DNA of 64,000 nucleotides from Anabaena sp. UHCC 0204 (lineage in GTDB: Bacteria; Cyanobacteriota; Cyanobacteriia; Cyanobacteriales; Nostocaceae). The stretch's first letter is position 1. The number at the start of each line of letters is the position of its first letter. The notes beneath the pieces are model-generated. The model was not told where the DNA came from and did no database searches. It saw nothing but the letters and a program-made list of their open reading frames with translations. Of this stretch, positions 25,966-35,371 are shown in pieces. Both the position numbers and the translations under genes were made by a program. The stretch covers positions 221,806 through 285,805 of the forward strand of contig NZ_VIKW01000009.1 in assembly GCF_009711975.1 (NCBI RefSeq), given 5' to 3'.

Positions 25966-27990
25966 ATGAACTACTTAGCAAGAATTACTCCTGATAAATG
26001 CGAACAACTACTAGCAGAACATTTACACAATGTGGCTGAAATGTCTGCAAGTGCTGTACCCCAAGAATTTCAAGCTGTAGCCAGATATGCAGGTTTATGG
26101 CATGACTTGGGTAAATATCAGCACAAATGGCAGGAATATCTCAAAAATAACGGTAAACGAGTTGTACACTCTCCACATGGTGCAGTTTTAGCGTTACAAA
26201 TGGCAAAAAAAGAACCTCCAGCAATGGCTTATATTATTGCTGGCCATCATTCTTGTCTATCTGAACGGTTAAGAATTAGAGGAAATGAATATAAACAATT
26301 AGCAGCAGGTTTAGAAGAATGTTTGGAAAATGCTCAACAAGAAATTGCTGATTTTATACCTGAACAATTACCAGATATTAATTTACCTAAATTACGCCGA
26401 GAATTTGCTATTAGAATGTTATTTTCTGTCTTAGTTGATAGTGATAGATTAGACGCTCAAAGATTTGAAAATTCTCTAAAACAAGAAGATTTTACATATA
26501 CTTGGAATCATGATTTAAATTTATCAAATTCACAAAATACAATTAGTATAGCTAGAAAAATTTTTGCTCAACATTGTACCAACAAAAGTGAATTACCAAA
26601 AGGAATTTTTAGATTAACTGGACCTTGTGGAATTGGTAAAACCATTGCTAGTGCTAATTTTGCTTATTTACACAGTCAAAAAAATCAAATGTCCGGTATA
26701 GTTTACGTAGGACCCCTAAAAAGCATCATTGAACAAACAGCAGATGTTTATCGGCAATTATTTGGAGAAACAGCAGTATTAGAACATCATTCAGGATATG
26801 AACCAGAATTAGCAGAAGTTAAAGAATATAAATTAAATACAGAAAGATGGGATAAACCCGTAATTGTCACCAGTGGAGTACAGTTTTATGAAAGTTTATT
26901 TGCTAATCGTCCTACAAAATGCCGTAAATTACAAGGTTTAATCAATAAAGTTATTTTATTAGATGAATCTCAATCTATTCCAGCTAATTTAGTCCGGCCA
27001 ATATTAAATATATTAAATACCTTAGTTACAGATTGGGGATGTACAATAGTATTGATGAGTGCTACACAACCAGCTTTTCATAACCTTGATGATGATTTAA
27101 TTAATGTTGTTGATATTATTCCCGAAGATGAAACTACGAGATTATTTCAACAACTTAACCGTGTTGATTATCAATACATTTTAGATATTTGGGAATGGGA
27201 AAATATAGTTTCTAGTATTCAAGAATCTGGATTAAATCAAGGTTTAATTATTGTCAATACTACAAAACTAGCTGGAGAAGGATATCAAATACTATCGGAA
27301 AAATTTCCAGAAAAATGCTTTCATCTTAGTTCCCGAATGTGTCCTGCTCATCGTTCCCAAATTCTTACCAAAGTGCGACAATTATTAAAAGATGAAAAAC
27401 CCTGTTTTTTAATTAGCACTCAAGTTATAGAAGCTGGTGTTGATGTGGATTTTCCCATAGTTTATCGTCAACTTGCACCTTTAGATTCTATCATTCAAGC
27501 AGCGGGAAGATGTAACCGAGAAGGTAAACAAGACAAAGGTAATGTAATTATTTTTAATATGTCATCTTCCAACCCACCCGGATATATTTACCGGACTAAT
27601 TTAACTAAAAAGATATTAGCAAAATATGACTTAAACGGTGATATATTACCTATTATTCAAATGTATTTTAGTAGTTTATTCAATCAGAATCATGATGGTG
27701 GTGTAGATATTCAAAAACTAAGAGAAAGTTATGATTTTCCTGAAGTTGCTAAATCAGTGAAAGTGATTGATGATGAACATCAAACATCTGTAGTTGTCAA
27801 ATGGGGAGATAGTGAAAAATTAATTGCCCAAATGCAAAATCAAGAATATTTAACAGAATTAGATTGGCGAAAATTACAACAATTTACCGTAAATATTCCT
27901 AAAAATGATAAATTTACCAATTATACCCAAATCGGAAAAATTGATGTTTGGATAGGAGATTATGATCAAAAAATAGGAATTATGGAATGA
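25966..27990 (+). CDS. cas3: Cas3 nuclease-helicase (type I-C)
   Basis: 674 residues. HD nuclease: H19/H21, H46-D47 (GLWHDLGKYQHKW), H68/H71 and H94-H95 (AGHHS). SF2 helicase: Walker A TGPCGIGKT at ~218-226, DESQ at 333-336 (usually DEVQ/DEAH-like), SATQ at 365 and motif VI QAAGRCNREG at ~511. It is somewhat short for Cas3. It unwinds and degrades DNA marked by Cascade. It is transcribed away from cas5c-cas8c-cas7c, whereas type I-C operons usually have cas3 first on the same strand. Confidence 0.96.
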   Translation: MNYLARITPDKCEQLLAEHLHNVAEMSASAVPQEFQAVARYAGLWHDLGKYQHKWQEYLKNNGKRVVHSPHGAVLALQMAKKEPPAMAYIIAGHHSCLSERLRIRGNEYKQLAAGLEECLENAQQEIADFIPEQLPDINLPKLRREFAIRMLFSVLVDSDRLDAQRFENSLKQEDFTYTWNHDLNLSNSQNTISIARKIFAQHCTNKSELPKGIFRLTGPCGIGKTIASANFAYLHSQKNQMSGIVYVGPLKSIIEQTADVYRQLFGETAVLEHHSGYEPELAEVKEYKLNTERWDKPVIVTSGVQFYESLFANRPTKCRKLQGLINKVILLDESQSIPANLVRPILNILNTLVTDWGCTIVLMSATQPAFHNLDDDLINVVDIIPEDETTRLFQQLNRVDYQYILDIWEWENIVSSIQESGLNQGLIIVNTTKLAGEGYQILSEKFPEKCFHLSSRMCPAHRSQILTKVRQLLKDEKPCFLISTQVIEAGVDVDFPIVYRQLAPLDSIIQAAGRCNREGKQDKGNVIIFNMSSSNPPGYIYRTNLTKKILAKYDLNGDILPIIQMYFSSLFNQNHDGGVDIQKLRESYDFPEVAKSVKVIDDEHQTSVVVKWGDSEKLIAQMQNQEYLTELDWRKLQQFTVNIPKNDKFTNYTQIGKIDVWIGDYDQKIGIME

Positions 27991-28330
27991 TATGATTAAA
28001 CTTTATTGAATAAGTCTTTTCGTGAAGGATAGGAGTCAGGAGTCAATACTGTTCGGTTAAGAGATAGTGCAACCCAACAAAAATCCGTAAATGTTGGGTT
28101 TCCTAACGTCAACCCAACCTACGTGATTTAATGTTTTTAGGTTAACAGACAAGTATTGAGTCAGGAGAAAGAAGAAAAAAGGAATCACCTGTCACCTGTT
28201 AATTATTTTCAGTCAATTCATTTTAACCTGTGGATTTAGCAAGCCCTAACTACCGTGGATGAAGACAGAAAGAAACGTCAAATAGTAGAATGTCTAAAGT
28301 TGTCTAAATCGTATATAGCAGGCAGCAATC
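27991..28330. other. Intergenic region after cas3 with hairpin repeat copy 2
   Basis: Holds the second copy (28093-28118) of the GTTGGGTT...AACCCAAC repeat, also seen at 14655 and 50819. The ~200 bp before 28331 should carry the promoter of the aldehyde oxidoreductase operon. No gene recognised. Confidence 0.6.
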
Positions 28331-29044
28331 ATGGAACAATCCGACAAAAAGCCAGGGAAAACATCCCGACGTGGGTTTCTAGGACAGGCACTTACTACAG
28401 CCGGAGCAGCAATTACTGTTCCTTCATTGCTTAATCAAGGAAGCGTAGCCAAAGAAACTAATCCAGGAGGCAAAGGTGAGATGAATGTGACACTGAATGT
28501 CAATGGTGAGCAACGCGCCCTAACTGTTGAGCCGCGTGTTACCCTCCTTGATGCCCTGCGGGAACGCTGGGGATTAGTGGGGAGTAAAAAAGGCTGTGAT
28601 CATGGACAGTGTGGCGCTTGTACCGTACTTATTGATGGACAACGAGTTTATTCTTGTCTTTCCTTGGCAGTCATGCAGGAAGGAAAAAAAATTGTCACCA
28701 TTGAAGGACTAGCAACAGGGAATACTCTCCACCCCATACAAGCTGCCTTTATTGACAACGATGGGTTTCAGTGTGGTTACTGCACACCGGGGCAAATCTG
28801 CGCTTCTGTGGCTTTACTAGAGGAAGTTAAACGCGGTTGTGCCAGTGCTGTTACCTCAGATTTGAATAATCCTCCCCAGTTAGCTCAACTTTCAGAAGCG
28901 GAAATCAAGGAGCGATTGAGTGGGAATCTCTGTCGGTGTAGTGCTTACAATGGGATTGTCGCCGCAGTCCAACAGGCCATTGGTCAAAAACCCCCTTCCC
29001 CGATGGCAAATGTGATGGTTTCTGAGGGAATACAAGCATCATGA
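28331..29044 (+). CDS. paoA: Aldehyde oxidoreductase [2Fe-2S] subunit, Tat-exported (PaoA-like)
   Basis: 237 residues. A twin-arginine signal (TSRRGFLGQALTTAGAAI) marks export of the folded complex. Two [2Fe-2S] clusters: plant-type GCDHGQCGACTVL...YSCL and the XDH-type FQCGYCTPGQIC...NLCRCSAYNGI. It relays electrons from the molybdenum site to the FAD subunit. The tandem FAD and Mo subunit genes overlap by ATGA. The gene set and the middle subunit's cluster match E. coli PaoABC rather than xanthine dehydrogenase. Confidence 0.92.
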   Translation: MEQSDKKPGKTSRRGFLGQALTTAGAAITVPSLLNQGSVAKETNPGGKGEMNVTLNVNGEQRALTVEPRVTLLDALRERWGLVGSKKGCDHGQCGACTVLIDGQRVYSCLSLAVMQEGKKIVTIEGLATGNTLHPIQAAFIDNDGFQCGYCTPGQICASVALLEEVKRGCASAVTSDLNNPPQLAQLSEAEIKERLSGNLCRCSAYNGIVAAVQQAIGQKPPSPMANVMVSEGIQAS

Positions 29045-30036
29045 ATAATTTTACCTATATTCGCGCCACTTCAGTCAAAGATGCCGTCAACAGAGCGGTA
29101 GCCGATGATAATGCCATGTTTATCGGTGGGGGGACAAATTTAGTCGATCGCCTGAAAGCCTTTTTAGACGAGCCATCACAACTGATTGATATCTCTCGGT
29201 TGCAGATGCAAAGCATTGAAAAAATGGCTAATGGTAGTTTGCGAATCGGGGCATTGGTGACAAATACGGCTTTAGCTGATCATGCCGAGATCCGCCGCAA
29301 TTATCCCATATTAACCAGGGCAATTCTCTCCGGTGCATCTCAACAAATTCGCAATATGGCCACAGTCGGGGGAAATCTCCTGCAAAGAACTCGTTGCCCC
29401 TACTATTACGATACTGCCTTTCTTTGTAACAAAAGAGTGCCTGGAAGTGGTTGTGCCGCCGCAACAGGGATTAATCGGATGCACGCTATTTTAGGTGCTA
29501 GTGATCAATGTGTGGCAGTTCACCCCTCGGATATGTGCGTGGCGCTGGCAGCTTTAGATGCTGTGGTAGAAGTAGAAGGTTCTCAGGGTAAACGACAAAT
29601 CCCCTTTGTTGATTTCCACCGTCTCCCAGAAAATACACCCCAGCGAGATAGTAATCTAGCACCAGGTGAATTAATTAGCGCCGTAATTTTACCGCCTGTA
29701 TCCTTTGCAAAATCTGGAGTTTATCTAAAACTGCGCGATCGCACTTCTTACTCTTTTGCTTTAATATCAGTAGCAGCGGCTTTAGAATTGGCTGGGGAAA
29801 AAATTAAAGATGTCCGCTTGGCTCTAGGTGGAGTCGCACATAAACCTTGGCGAGCCACAGCAGCAGAAAAGTTTTTAATAGGTAAATCGGCAGATATCGC
29901 CACATTTACACAAGCTGCAGATATCGCTTTACAAGGAGCAAAACCCTTGGCTGATAACGGTTATAAAATTGAACTCACAAAGCGGGCAATTCGTCGCGCC
30001 CTCAAGGTTTCGGCTCAAGGAGGAGGCATCGTATGA
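29041..30036 (+). CDS. paoB: Aldehyde oxidoreductase FAD subunit with extra Fe-S insertion (PaoB-like)
   Basis: 331 residues. FAD motifs: AMFIGGGTNLVDRLK and ATVGGNLLQRTRC. Between them and the C-terminus is the cysteine-rich insertion TRCPYYYDTAFLCNKRVPGS, GCAAATG and ASDQCVAVHPSD, which in E. coli PaoB binds a [4Fe-4S] cluster absent from most XDH FAD subunits. Both ends overlap neighbours by ATGA, so the three subunits are made in step. Confidence 0.92.
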   Translation: MNNFTYIRATSVKDAVNRAVADDNAMFIGGGTNLVDRLKAFLDEPSQLIDISRLQMQSIEKMANGSLRIGALVTNTALADHAEIRRNYPILTRAILSGASQQIRNMATVGGNLLQRTRCPYYYDTAFLCNKRVPGSGCAAATGINRMHAILGASDQCVAVHPSDMCVALAALDAVVEVEGSQGKRQIPFVDFHRLPENTPQRDSNLAPGELISAVILPPVSFAKSGVYLKLRDRTSYSFALISVAAALELAGEKIKDVRLALGGVAHKPWRATAAEKFLIGKSADIATFTQAADIALQGAKPLADNGYKIELTKRAIRRALKVSAQGGGIV

Positions 30037-32165
30037 ATAATACAATAATTGGGACTGGCATTAACCGCAAAGATGGACAAGCAAAGGTAACAGGTACAGC
30101 AACCTACGCAGCCGAACATCAAATACCCAATTTAATACATGGTTATCTCGTAACTGCTAGTATCGCCAATGGGAAAATTAAAAGTATCAACACCCAAGCC
30201 GCAGCAACAGCACCAGGGGTAATTACCGTTTTCACCCATAAAAATGCCCCGAAAATTTTTAAGCCCACTAACAACTTTGTCAACTCCAAAATCTACGAAG
30301 CACGGCTACCATTAGCAGATGACACAATTCATTATGCTGGGCAGATTATTGGCTTAGTAGTAGCAGATACCTTTGAACAAGCAAGAGACGCAGCCCATTT
30401 AGTTAAAGTTGAATACACCACCCAAAAACCCATTTTAGACCCCAAACAAGCTACCTTTAAAAATGCTCCTTCCATGTTTGGGGAAGAAATGAAATTTGAA
30501 AAAGGGGACTTTGCCACCGGGAATTTTGCCGATAGTATGGCAGGTGCAGCAGTAAAGATTACAGCTACCTACAAAACAGCCACAGAACTGCACGCTCCAA
30601 TGGAACCTCATGCCATTATTGCTCACTGGCAAAATCCCGATTCCCTGACTGTCTATGAAGCAACTCAGTGGGTAGCTGGTAGCCAGAACACATACTCAGA
30701 ACTTTTTGGACTCACACCGGAGCGAGTACGGATTGTTACGCCATTTTTAGGGGGAGGATTTGGTTCTAAAGCTTTTCCCTGGCCTCATGGAATTCTCTGT
30801 GCAGCAGCGGCTCGGAAACTTCAGCGGCCTCTGAAAGTAGTTCTCAGTCGCCGACAAATGACAGCCAATTCTGGACACCGTTCGGCAACTGAGCAAACAG
30901 TTCGTTTAGCCGCAAATGCTGATGGTAGTTTGCAGGGAATTGAACATACTGCTAAATCATATACTTCCCCTGTTGATGTTTTTGCTGAACCCTGTACAAA
31001 TATCACCGCAGTCATGTATGCTGCCCCCAATTTGCGCCTCCAGCAAGAATTGGCAGTGATGAATATCGGTACACCCACGTTTATGCGTGCGCCTGGAGAA
31101 AATCCTGGTTTATATGCCCTAGAGTCAGCAATGGACGAGTTGGCGTGGGAGTTGGGAATAGATCCCATAGAACTACGGTTAAAAAACGAAACTCAGGAAA
31201 ATCCCCGGCGTGGTTTACCTTTCTCTGCTAAACATTTTGCGGAATGTCTGCGGGTGGGTGCAGAACAATTTGGTTGGCAAGAAAGACCGAAAAAACCTCG
31301 TTCCCTGACTCGTGACGGCAAATTAATTGGTTGGGGAATGGCTGGTTGCACTTTTCCCGGTTTACGAGGTGCTGCTTCTGTGAAAATCAGGCTTTTAGCA
31401 GATGGTACGGCTCATGTTCTCACCAGTGGGAATGATATGGGTACGGGTGCATATACTATTGTGGCAAGTACAGCAGCGGCAGGTTTAGGACTACCTGTGG
31501 AAAAGGTGCGGGTGGAATTGGGTGACTCTCTATTCCCCAATGGTAGTATTGCCGGGGGTTCACAAATGACTGCAACCTTAATTCCTGCGGTAATGGTAGC
31601 TTGTGAGGAAGTTCTCAAAACTGCCCAAGCTAAAACTGCCCAGGAGGCTTTTGCAAGTCTGCGTCAATCTCAACGGGCAGCTTTTGAAGCAACAGGCTCT
31701 TCTGCTCCTGGTCAAGAGGGTAGTAAATGGGCTTTCCAGTCCTGGGGCGCACATTTTTGCGAAATCAGTCTTGATGAGGAAATCGGGCGCTTACAGGTGA
31801 CGCGGTGGGTGTCTGTGATGAATATTGGTAAGGTGATGAATGCTAAAACCGCAGCTTCTCAAATTCGGGGGGCTGTAATTATGGGAATTGGGCAAGCTTT
31901 AATGGAGGAGTGCCATTTTGATCCCAATATCGGTTATCCCGTGGTTTATGATCTGGCTACTTACCATTACCCAACTCATGCAGATATTCCCCGGATTCAA
32001 GTCTCTTTTGTGGGTGAACCGGATTTGAATTTTAATCCGGCGGGGGTTCGTGGTGTGGGGGAAATTGGGATTACAGGTGTTGCACCAGCGATCGCTAATG
32101 CCATCTATCATGCTACAGGTAAACGTATTCGTGATCTACCCATCACCCCTGATAAGTTTCTCTAA
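30033..32165 (+). CDS. paoC: Aldehyde oxidoreductase molybdenum cofactor subunit (PaoC-like)
   Basis: 710 residues, close to E. coli PaoC. Mo cofactor and active-site motifs: TPFLGGGFGSKAFPWPHG, MRAPGENPGLYALESAMDEL, SGNDMGTGAYTI and the C-terminal RGVGEIGITGVAPAIANAI with the catalytic Glu. It oxidises aldehydes to acids, probably aromatic ones by analogy; the natural substrate is unknown. No PaoD/XdhC-like cofactor-insertion gene follows within the window. Confidence 0.92.
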   Translation: MNNTIIGTGINRKDGQAKVTGTATYAAEHQIPNLIHGYLVTASIANGKIKSINTQAAATAPGVITVFTHKNAPKIFKPTNNFVNSKIYEARLPLADDTIHYAGQIIGLVVADTFEQARDAAHLVKVEYTTQKPILDPKQATFKNAPSMFGEEMKFEKGDFATGNFADSMAGAAVKITATYKTATELHAPMEPHAIIAHWQNPDSLTVYEATQWVAGSQNTYSELFGLTPERVRIVTPFLGGGFGSKAFPWPHGILCAAAARKLQRPLKVVLSRRQMTANSGHRSATEQTVRLAANADGSLQGIEHTAKSYTSPVDVFAEPCTNITAVMYAAPNLRLQQELAVMNIGTPTFMRAPGENPGLYALESAMDELAWELGIDPIELRLKNETQENPRRGLPFSAKHFAECLRVGAEQFGWQERPKKPRSLTRDGKLIGWGMAGCTFPGLRGAASVKIRLLADGTAHVLTSGNDMGTGAYTIVASTAAAGLGLPVEKVRVELGDSLFPNGSIAGGSQMTATLIPAVMVACEEVLKTAQAKTAQEAFASLRQSQRAAFEATGSSAPGQEGSKWAFQSWGAHFCEISLDEEIGRLQVTRWVSVMNIGKVMNAKTAASQIRGAVIMGIGQALMEECHFDPNIGYPVVYDLATYHYPTHADIPRIQVSFVGEPDLNFNPAGVRGVGEIGITGVAPAIANAIYHATGKRIRDLPITPDKFL

Positions 32166-32538
32166 GATACAAGGTTGGCGTTAAAAATTGTCGTTATGAC
32201 AAGGGAACAGGGAACAGGGAACAGGGAACAGGAAGAGAATTTTGAGTGGTAGAGACGTTCCATGGAACGTCTCTACACGCATCCTCGACTCTACCTGGTT
32301 CAAAAGAAATAAGGCGTTGCTGAATTAGGGTATGAAATTCAAGAATCAATGATTTCAAACTCTTACTCTCTGTAGACTCTGCGCCTCTGCGTGAAACAAA
32401 ATCATACTCTTAATCAGCAACACCAGAAATAAAAATACCCAATATTTGAAAAATTACCTGAAGTATAGACTTTAGAGGTATTCGCATTCATATCTAACCT
32501 TTATCCTAGAAAGGATAGCGAGCTAATGGAGAGAATTC
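32166..32538. other. Intergenic region before cydA with several repeats
   Basis: Contains four tandem GGGAACA heptamers (32203-32232), a 24-bp perfect palindrome centred on CCATGG (32251-32274) and a diverged GGCGTTGCTGAATTAGGGTA repeat (~32332) with AATCAGCAACACC at ~32410. The cydA promoter should lie near 32470-32520. No gene seen. Confidence 0.65.
32251..32274. repeat. 24-bp perfect palindrome centred on CCATGG, copy 1
   Basis: Arms AGAGACGTTCCA / TGGAACGTCTCT, no loop. An identical copy lies at 63353-63376; diverged copies are at ~23572-23596 and ~62125-62148. All are intergenic. Confidence 0.9.
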
Positions 32539-33984
32539 GTGGAATTTTTATCCGATTCCGTTGTGTTATCACGGATGCAATTCGCACTCACGGCAATATT
32601 TCATATGCTTTGGCCTGTCCTGACTACAGGTATGGGGATCTATTTGGTGATAGTTGAAGGATTATGGCTGAAAACTCGCAACCCAGATTATTACTTACAC
32701 GCGCGGTTTTGGTCAAAGTTCTACGTCCTTAATTTTGGGATTGGTGTAGCTACTGGTATACCAATGGAATTTCAATTTGGGACGAATTGGGCCCCATTCT
32801 CGGAAGCTGTAGGTAACTTTTTTGGTAGTGTAATTGGCTTTGAAGCATCTTGGGCATTTATGCTGGAAGCTGCTTTTTTAGGCATTATGTTATTTGGTTG
32901 GGAGCGTGTCAACCCAACTATTCATTATCTTTCCACAATTTTGGTAGCTGTTGGTGCTAACCTCTCAACTTTATGGATTTTAACCGCTAATTCTTGGATG
33001 CAAACCCCCGCAGGTGGAGAATTAGTTGATGGTAAATTTGTGGTTCATGATTATTTTCAAGCAATTTTAAATCCTTTCATGGTTAATAGTGTGCTGCATA
33101 TGTTTTTTGCCACACTGGAAACATCTTTATTTGTGATTGGGGGAATTAGTGCTTGGTATATTTTGCAAAGACGAAATACAGCTTTCTTTTCTAAGTCTTT
33201 GAAGATAACTATAGCAGCAGCGATCGCAGTTGCACCATTGCAAATATATATCGGACATCTTAGTGGTGAACAAGTTTATCACTATCAACCCACAAAATTA
33301 GCCGCAATGGAAGCACAATGGAATTCTTCACCTGCGGGAAAACCTGCTGATTGGAGTTTATTAGCTATTCCTAATGAAAAAGCTGAGAAAAACGACTGGG
33401 AAATTACTATTCCCAACGGACTAGGTTATATTCTCGAATTTAAACAAAATCTTTCTCAACCGCTACGAGGTTTAAAAGAATGGAAACCCGAAGATAGACC
33501 AAAAATGGTAGGTTTAATTTATTATGCCTTCCGCGTCATGATTGGTATTGGTTTTTTCTTTGTTGGTTTAATGTTATTCAGTACCATGCAATGGTTACGG
33601 GGTAAACTTTCAGCCGACAATATTAGTCAGCAAGGTTGGTTAATGTGGGGTTGGGTTTTCGCTGCACCTTTAGGTTATATTGCTGTGGAATCAGGTTGGA
33701 TTGTCCGCTGTGTGGGAAGACAACCTTGGGTACTTTATGGACAAATTCGTACTGTAGATGCAGCTTCTCATTTACCTGCTAGTAATGTGTTGGTTTCTCT
33801 TTCTGCTTTTGCTACAGTTTACAGTATTTTATTTATTGCGGCTTTGTATTTTGGTAGTCGCATTATTCGCAAGGGTCCAAATTTTGATTTACCAATTCCT
33901 GGTGTAGAAATTACTAAACCCGCAGTAGATACAACACCTGGAGAATTTACACCAGATGAACGTCCTATAGAAGCACAACAATAA
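32539..33984 (+). CDS. cydA: Cytochrome bd-type quinol oxidase subunit I
   Basis: 481 residues starting at a GTG (32539) with GGAGAG 5 bases upstream. Nine or so transmembrane helices; heme-ligand regions include RMQFALTAIFHMLWP (His) and VLHMFFATLETSLF, and the Q-loop part has CVGRQPWVLYGQIRT (GRQPW signature). The Q loop is short, as in cyanide-insensitive (Cio) type oxidases. It reduces O2 with quinol electrons in the membrane. cydB follows after 132 bp. Confidence 0.96.
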   Translation: MEFLSDSVVLSRMQFALTAIFHMLWPVLTTGMGIYLVIVEGLWLKTRNPDYYLHARFWSKFYVLNFGIGVATGIPMEFQFGTNWAPFSEAVGNFFGSVIGFEASWAFMLEAAFLGIMLFGWERVNPTIHYLSTILVAVGANLSTLWILTANSWMQTPAGGELVDGKFVVHDYFQAILNPFMVNSVLHMFFATLETSLFVIGGISAWYILQRRNTAFFSKSLKITIAAAIAVAPLQIYIGHLSGEQVYHYQPTKLAAMEAQWNSSPAGKPADWSLLAIPNEKAEKNDWEITIPNGLGYILEFKQNLSQPLRGLKEWKPEDRPKMVGLIYYAFRVMIGIGFFFVGLMLFSTMQWLRGKLSADNISQQGWLMWGWVFAAPLGYIAVESGWIVRCVGRQPWVLYGQIRTVDAASHLPASNVLVSLSAFATVYSILFIAALYFGSRIIRKGPNFDLPIPGVEITKPAVDTTPGEFTPDERPIEAQQ

Positions 33985-34116
33985 AATTAGGATTTACGCA
34001 CAAGCAGCGGAAAAATGAACCACGAAGGCACTAAGAACACGAAGGGAAGAAAGTTAAAAAGGTATTTTGCGTATGATTCCTTCTTCCTGAATACTAAGCC
34101 CTAAATAAAGCAATTT

Positions 34117-35130
34117 ATGGAAACATTACAATATTTTCTTCCCCAAGTTTGGTTTGTGATTTTAGCTTTATTTCTCTTTCTCTACGTCATGTTAGATGGT
34201 TTTGATTTAGGCGTAGGAATATTATCTCTCACTTCTTCTGATGAAGAACGTCGGGGGATTTTGATGACAAGTTTAAGTAATATTTTGGATGCTAATGAAA
34301 CTTGGTTAGTTCTCATGGCTGGAGGTTTATTTGGCGCATTTCCTCTGGCTTATGGCACAATTTTAAATGCTTTATATATCCCAATTTTGGTAATGATATT
34401 CGGCTTTATTTTTCGGGGTGTAGCCTTTGAATTTCGGGAATTATCCCGACGCAAATTATTTTGGAATTTGGCTTTTGGTGCAGGAAGTTTTACGGCTGCA
34501 CTGGGTCAAGGTTTTGCGTTAGGTGCAGTTTTACAAGGTGTTAATGTTGATAAAAAAGGGCATTTTATCGGTAGCACTTGGGATTGGTTAAGTTTACCTT
34601 CGATATTAGTCGCTTTAACTTTAATTCAAGGCTATGTTTTGATTGGTTCTACATATTTAGTTTGGAAAACCACGGGAGAATTACAAGAGACTCACTATAA
34701 AACTGCAAAACTTGCAGCTTGGACAACTTTAATCGGGGCAATTTTAATTACAATTACCACACCCATAATTTATGAAGGTGCGAGAATGCGTTTGTTTCAA
34801 AAGCCATTAGTTTATATCTTTGCGGTAATTCCTGTTTTAGGAATATGGTTAATTTGGCAACTATTACAAAGTTTAAACCGCAAGGAAGAACGCGCACCTT
34901 TTGTCTGGACTATTTTGTTATTTGTTTTGACATTTCTGGGTTTGGGTTTGATTGTTTTTCCCTATATTATCCCCAGACAAATTACAATTTATGAAGCTGC
35001 TGCTGATCCTAGTTCCCTAGTAATTATGATCATTTTTATCGGTTTCCTGATTCCGGTGATGCTGTTTTATAATCTGTATCAGTATATTGTCTTCCGAGGT
35101 AAGGTCACTGGTGACGAGTACGGAGAATGA
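34117..35130 (+). CDS. cydB: Cytochrome bd-type quinol oxidase subunit II
   Basis: 337 residues, about eight transmembrane helices. The opening LPQVWFVILALFLFLYVMLD followed by GFDLGVGIL is the CydB hallmark, and WDANETWLV-like ILDANETWLVLMAGGLFGAF is conserved. It forms the heterodimer with CydA. No cydX- or cydCD-like gene is visible next to it. Confidence 0.96.
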   Translation: METLQYFLPQVWFVILALFLFLYVMLDGFDLGVGILSLTSSDEERRGILMTSLSNILDANETWLVLMAGGLFGAFPLAYGTILNALYIPILVMIFGFIFRGVAFEFRELSRRKLFWNLAFGAGSFTAALGQGFALGAVLQGVNVDKKGHFIGSTWDWLSLPSILVALTLIQGYVLIGSTYLVWKTTGELQETHYKTAKLAAWTTLIGAILITITTPIIYEGARMRLFQKPLVYIFAVIPVLGIWLIWQLLQSLNRKEERAPFVWTILLFVLTFLGLGLIVFPYIIPRQITIYEAAADPSSLVIMIIFIGFLIPVMLFYNLYQYIVFRGKVTGDEYGE

Positions 35131-35268
35131 AACACAAAATATAAAGAAATAATTAAGAATATACAAATCTTATATAAATTGTTATTACAGAACTATGCAA
35201 AAGGGAATAAAGAATGTATATTAGTCTCAACTTAGTATACCGAAAGATTTATAGTCTACCAAATATGG

Positions 35269-35306
35269 GATACCCCCAGTTCACATGAAAAGGAACTGGG
35301 GGTATC
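35269..35306. terminator. Strong hairpin between convergent cydB and a kinase gene
   Basis: A 14-bp perfect stem, GATACCCCCAGTTC (35269-35282) with GAACTGGGGGTATC (35293-35306), and a 10-base loop. It sits between converging genes, so it could stop transcription from both sides, although no clear T run follows. A GGGCGCAG...CTGCGCCC palindrome follows at 35327-35345. Confidence 0.65.
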
Positions 35307-35326
35307 TGTGTTTTGGGGACTAGGTT

Positions 35327-35345
35327 GGGCGCAGACCCTGCGCCC
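35327..35345. repeat. GGGCGCAG-N3-CTGCGCCC palindrome, copy 1
   Basis: 19-bp palindrome GGGCGCAGACCCTGCGCCC. Three more copies occur at 37310-37328, 58689-58707 and 62084-62102, always between genes, differing only in the central bases. Confidence 0.9.
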
Positions 35346-35371
35346 CTACCTCCTGACTCCTTCCATAATTG

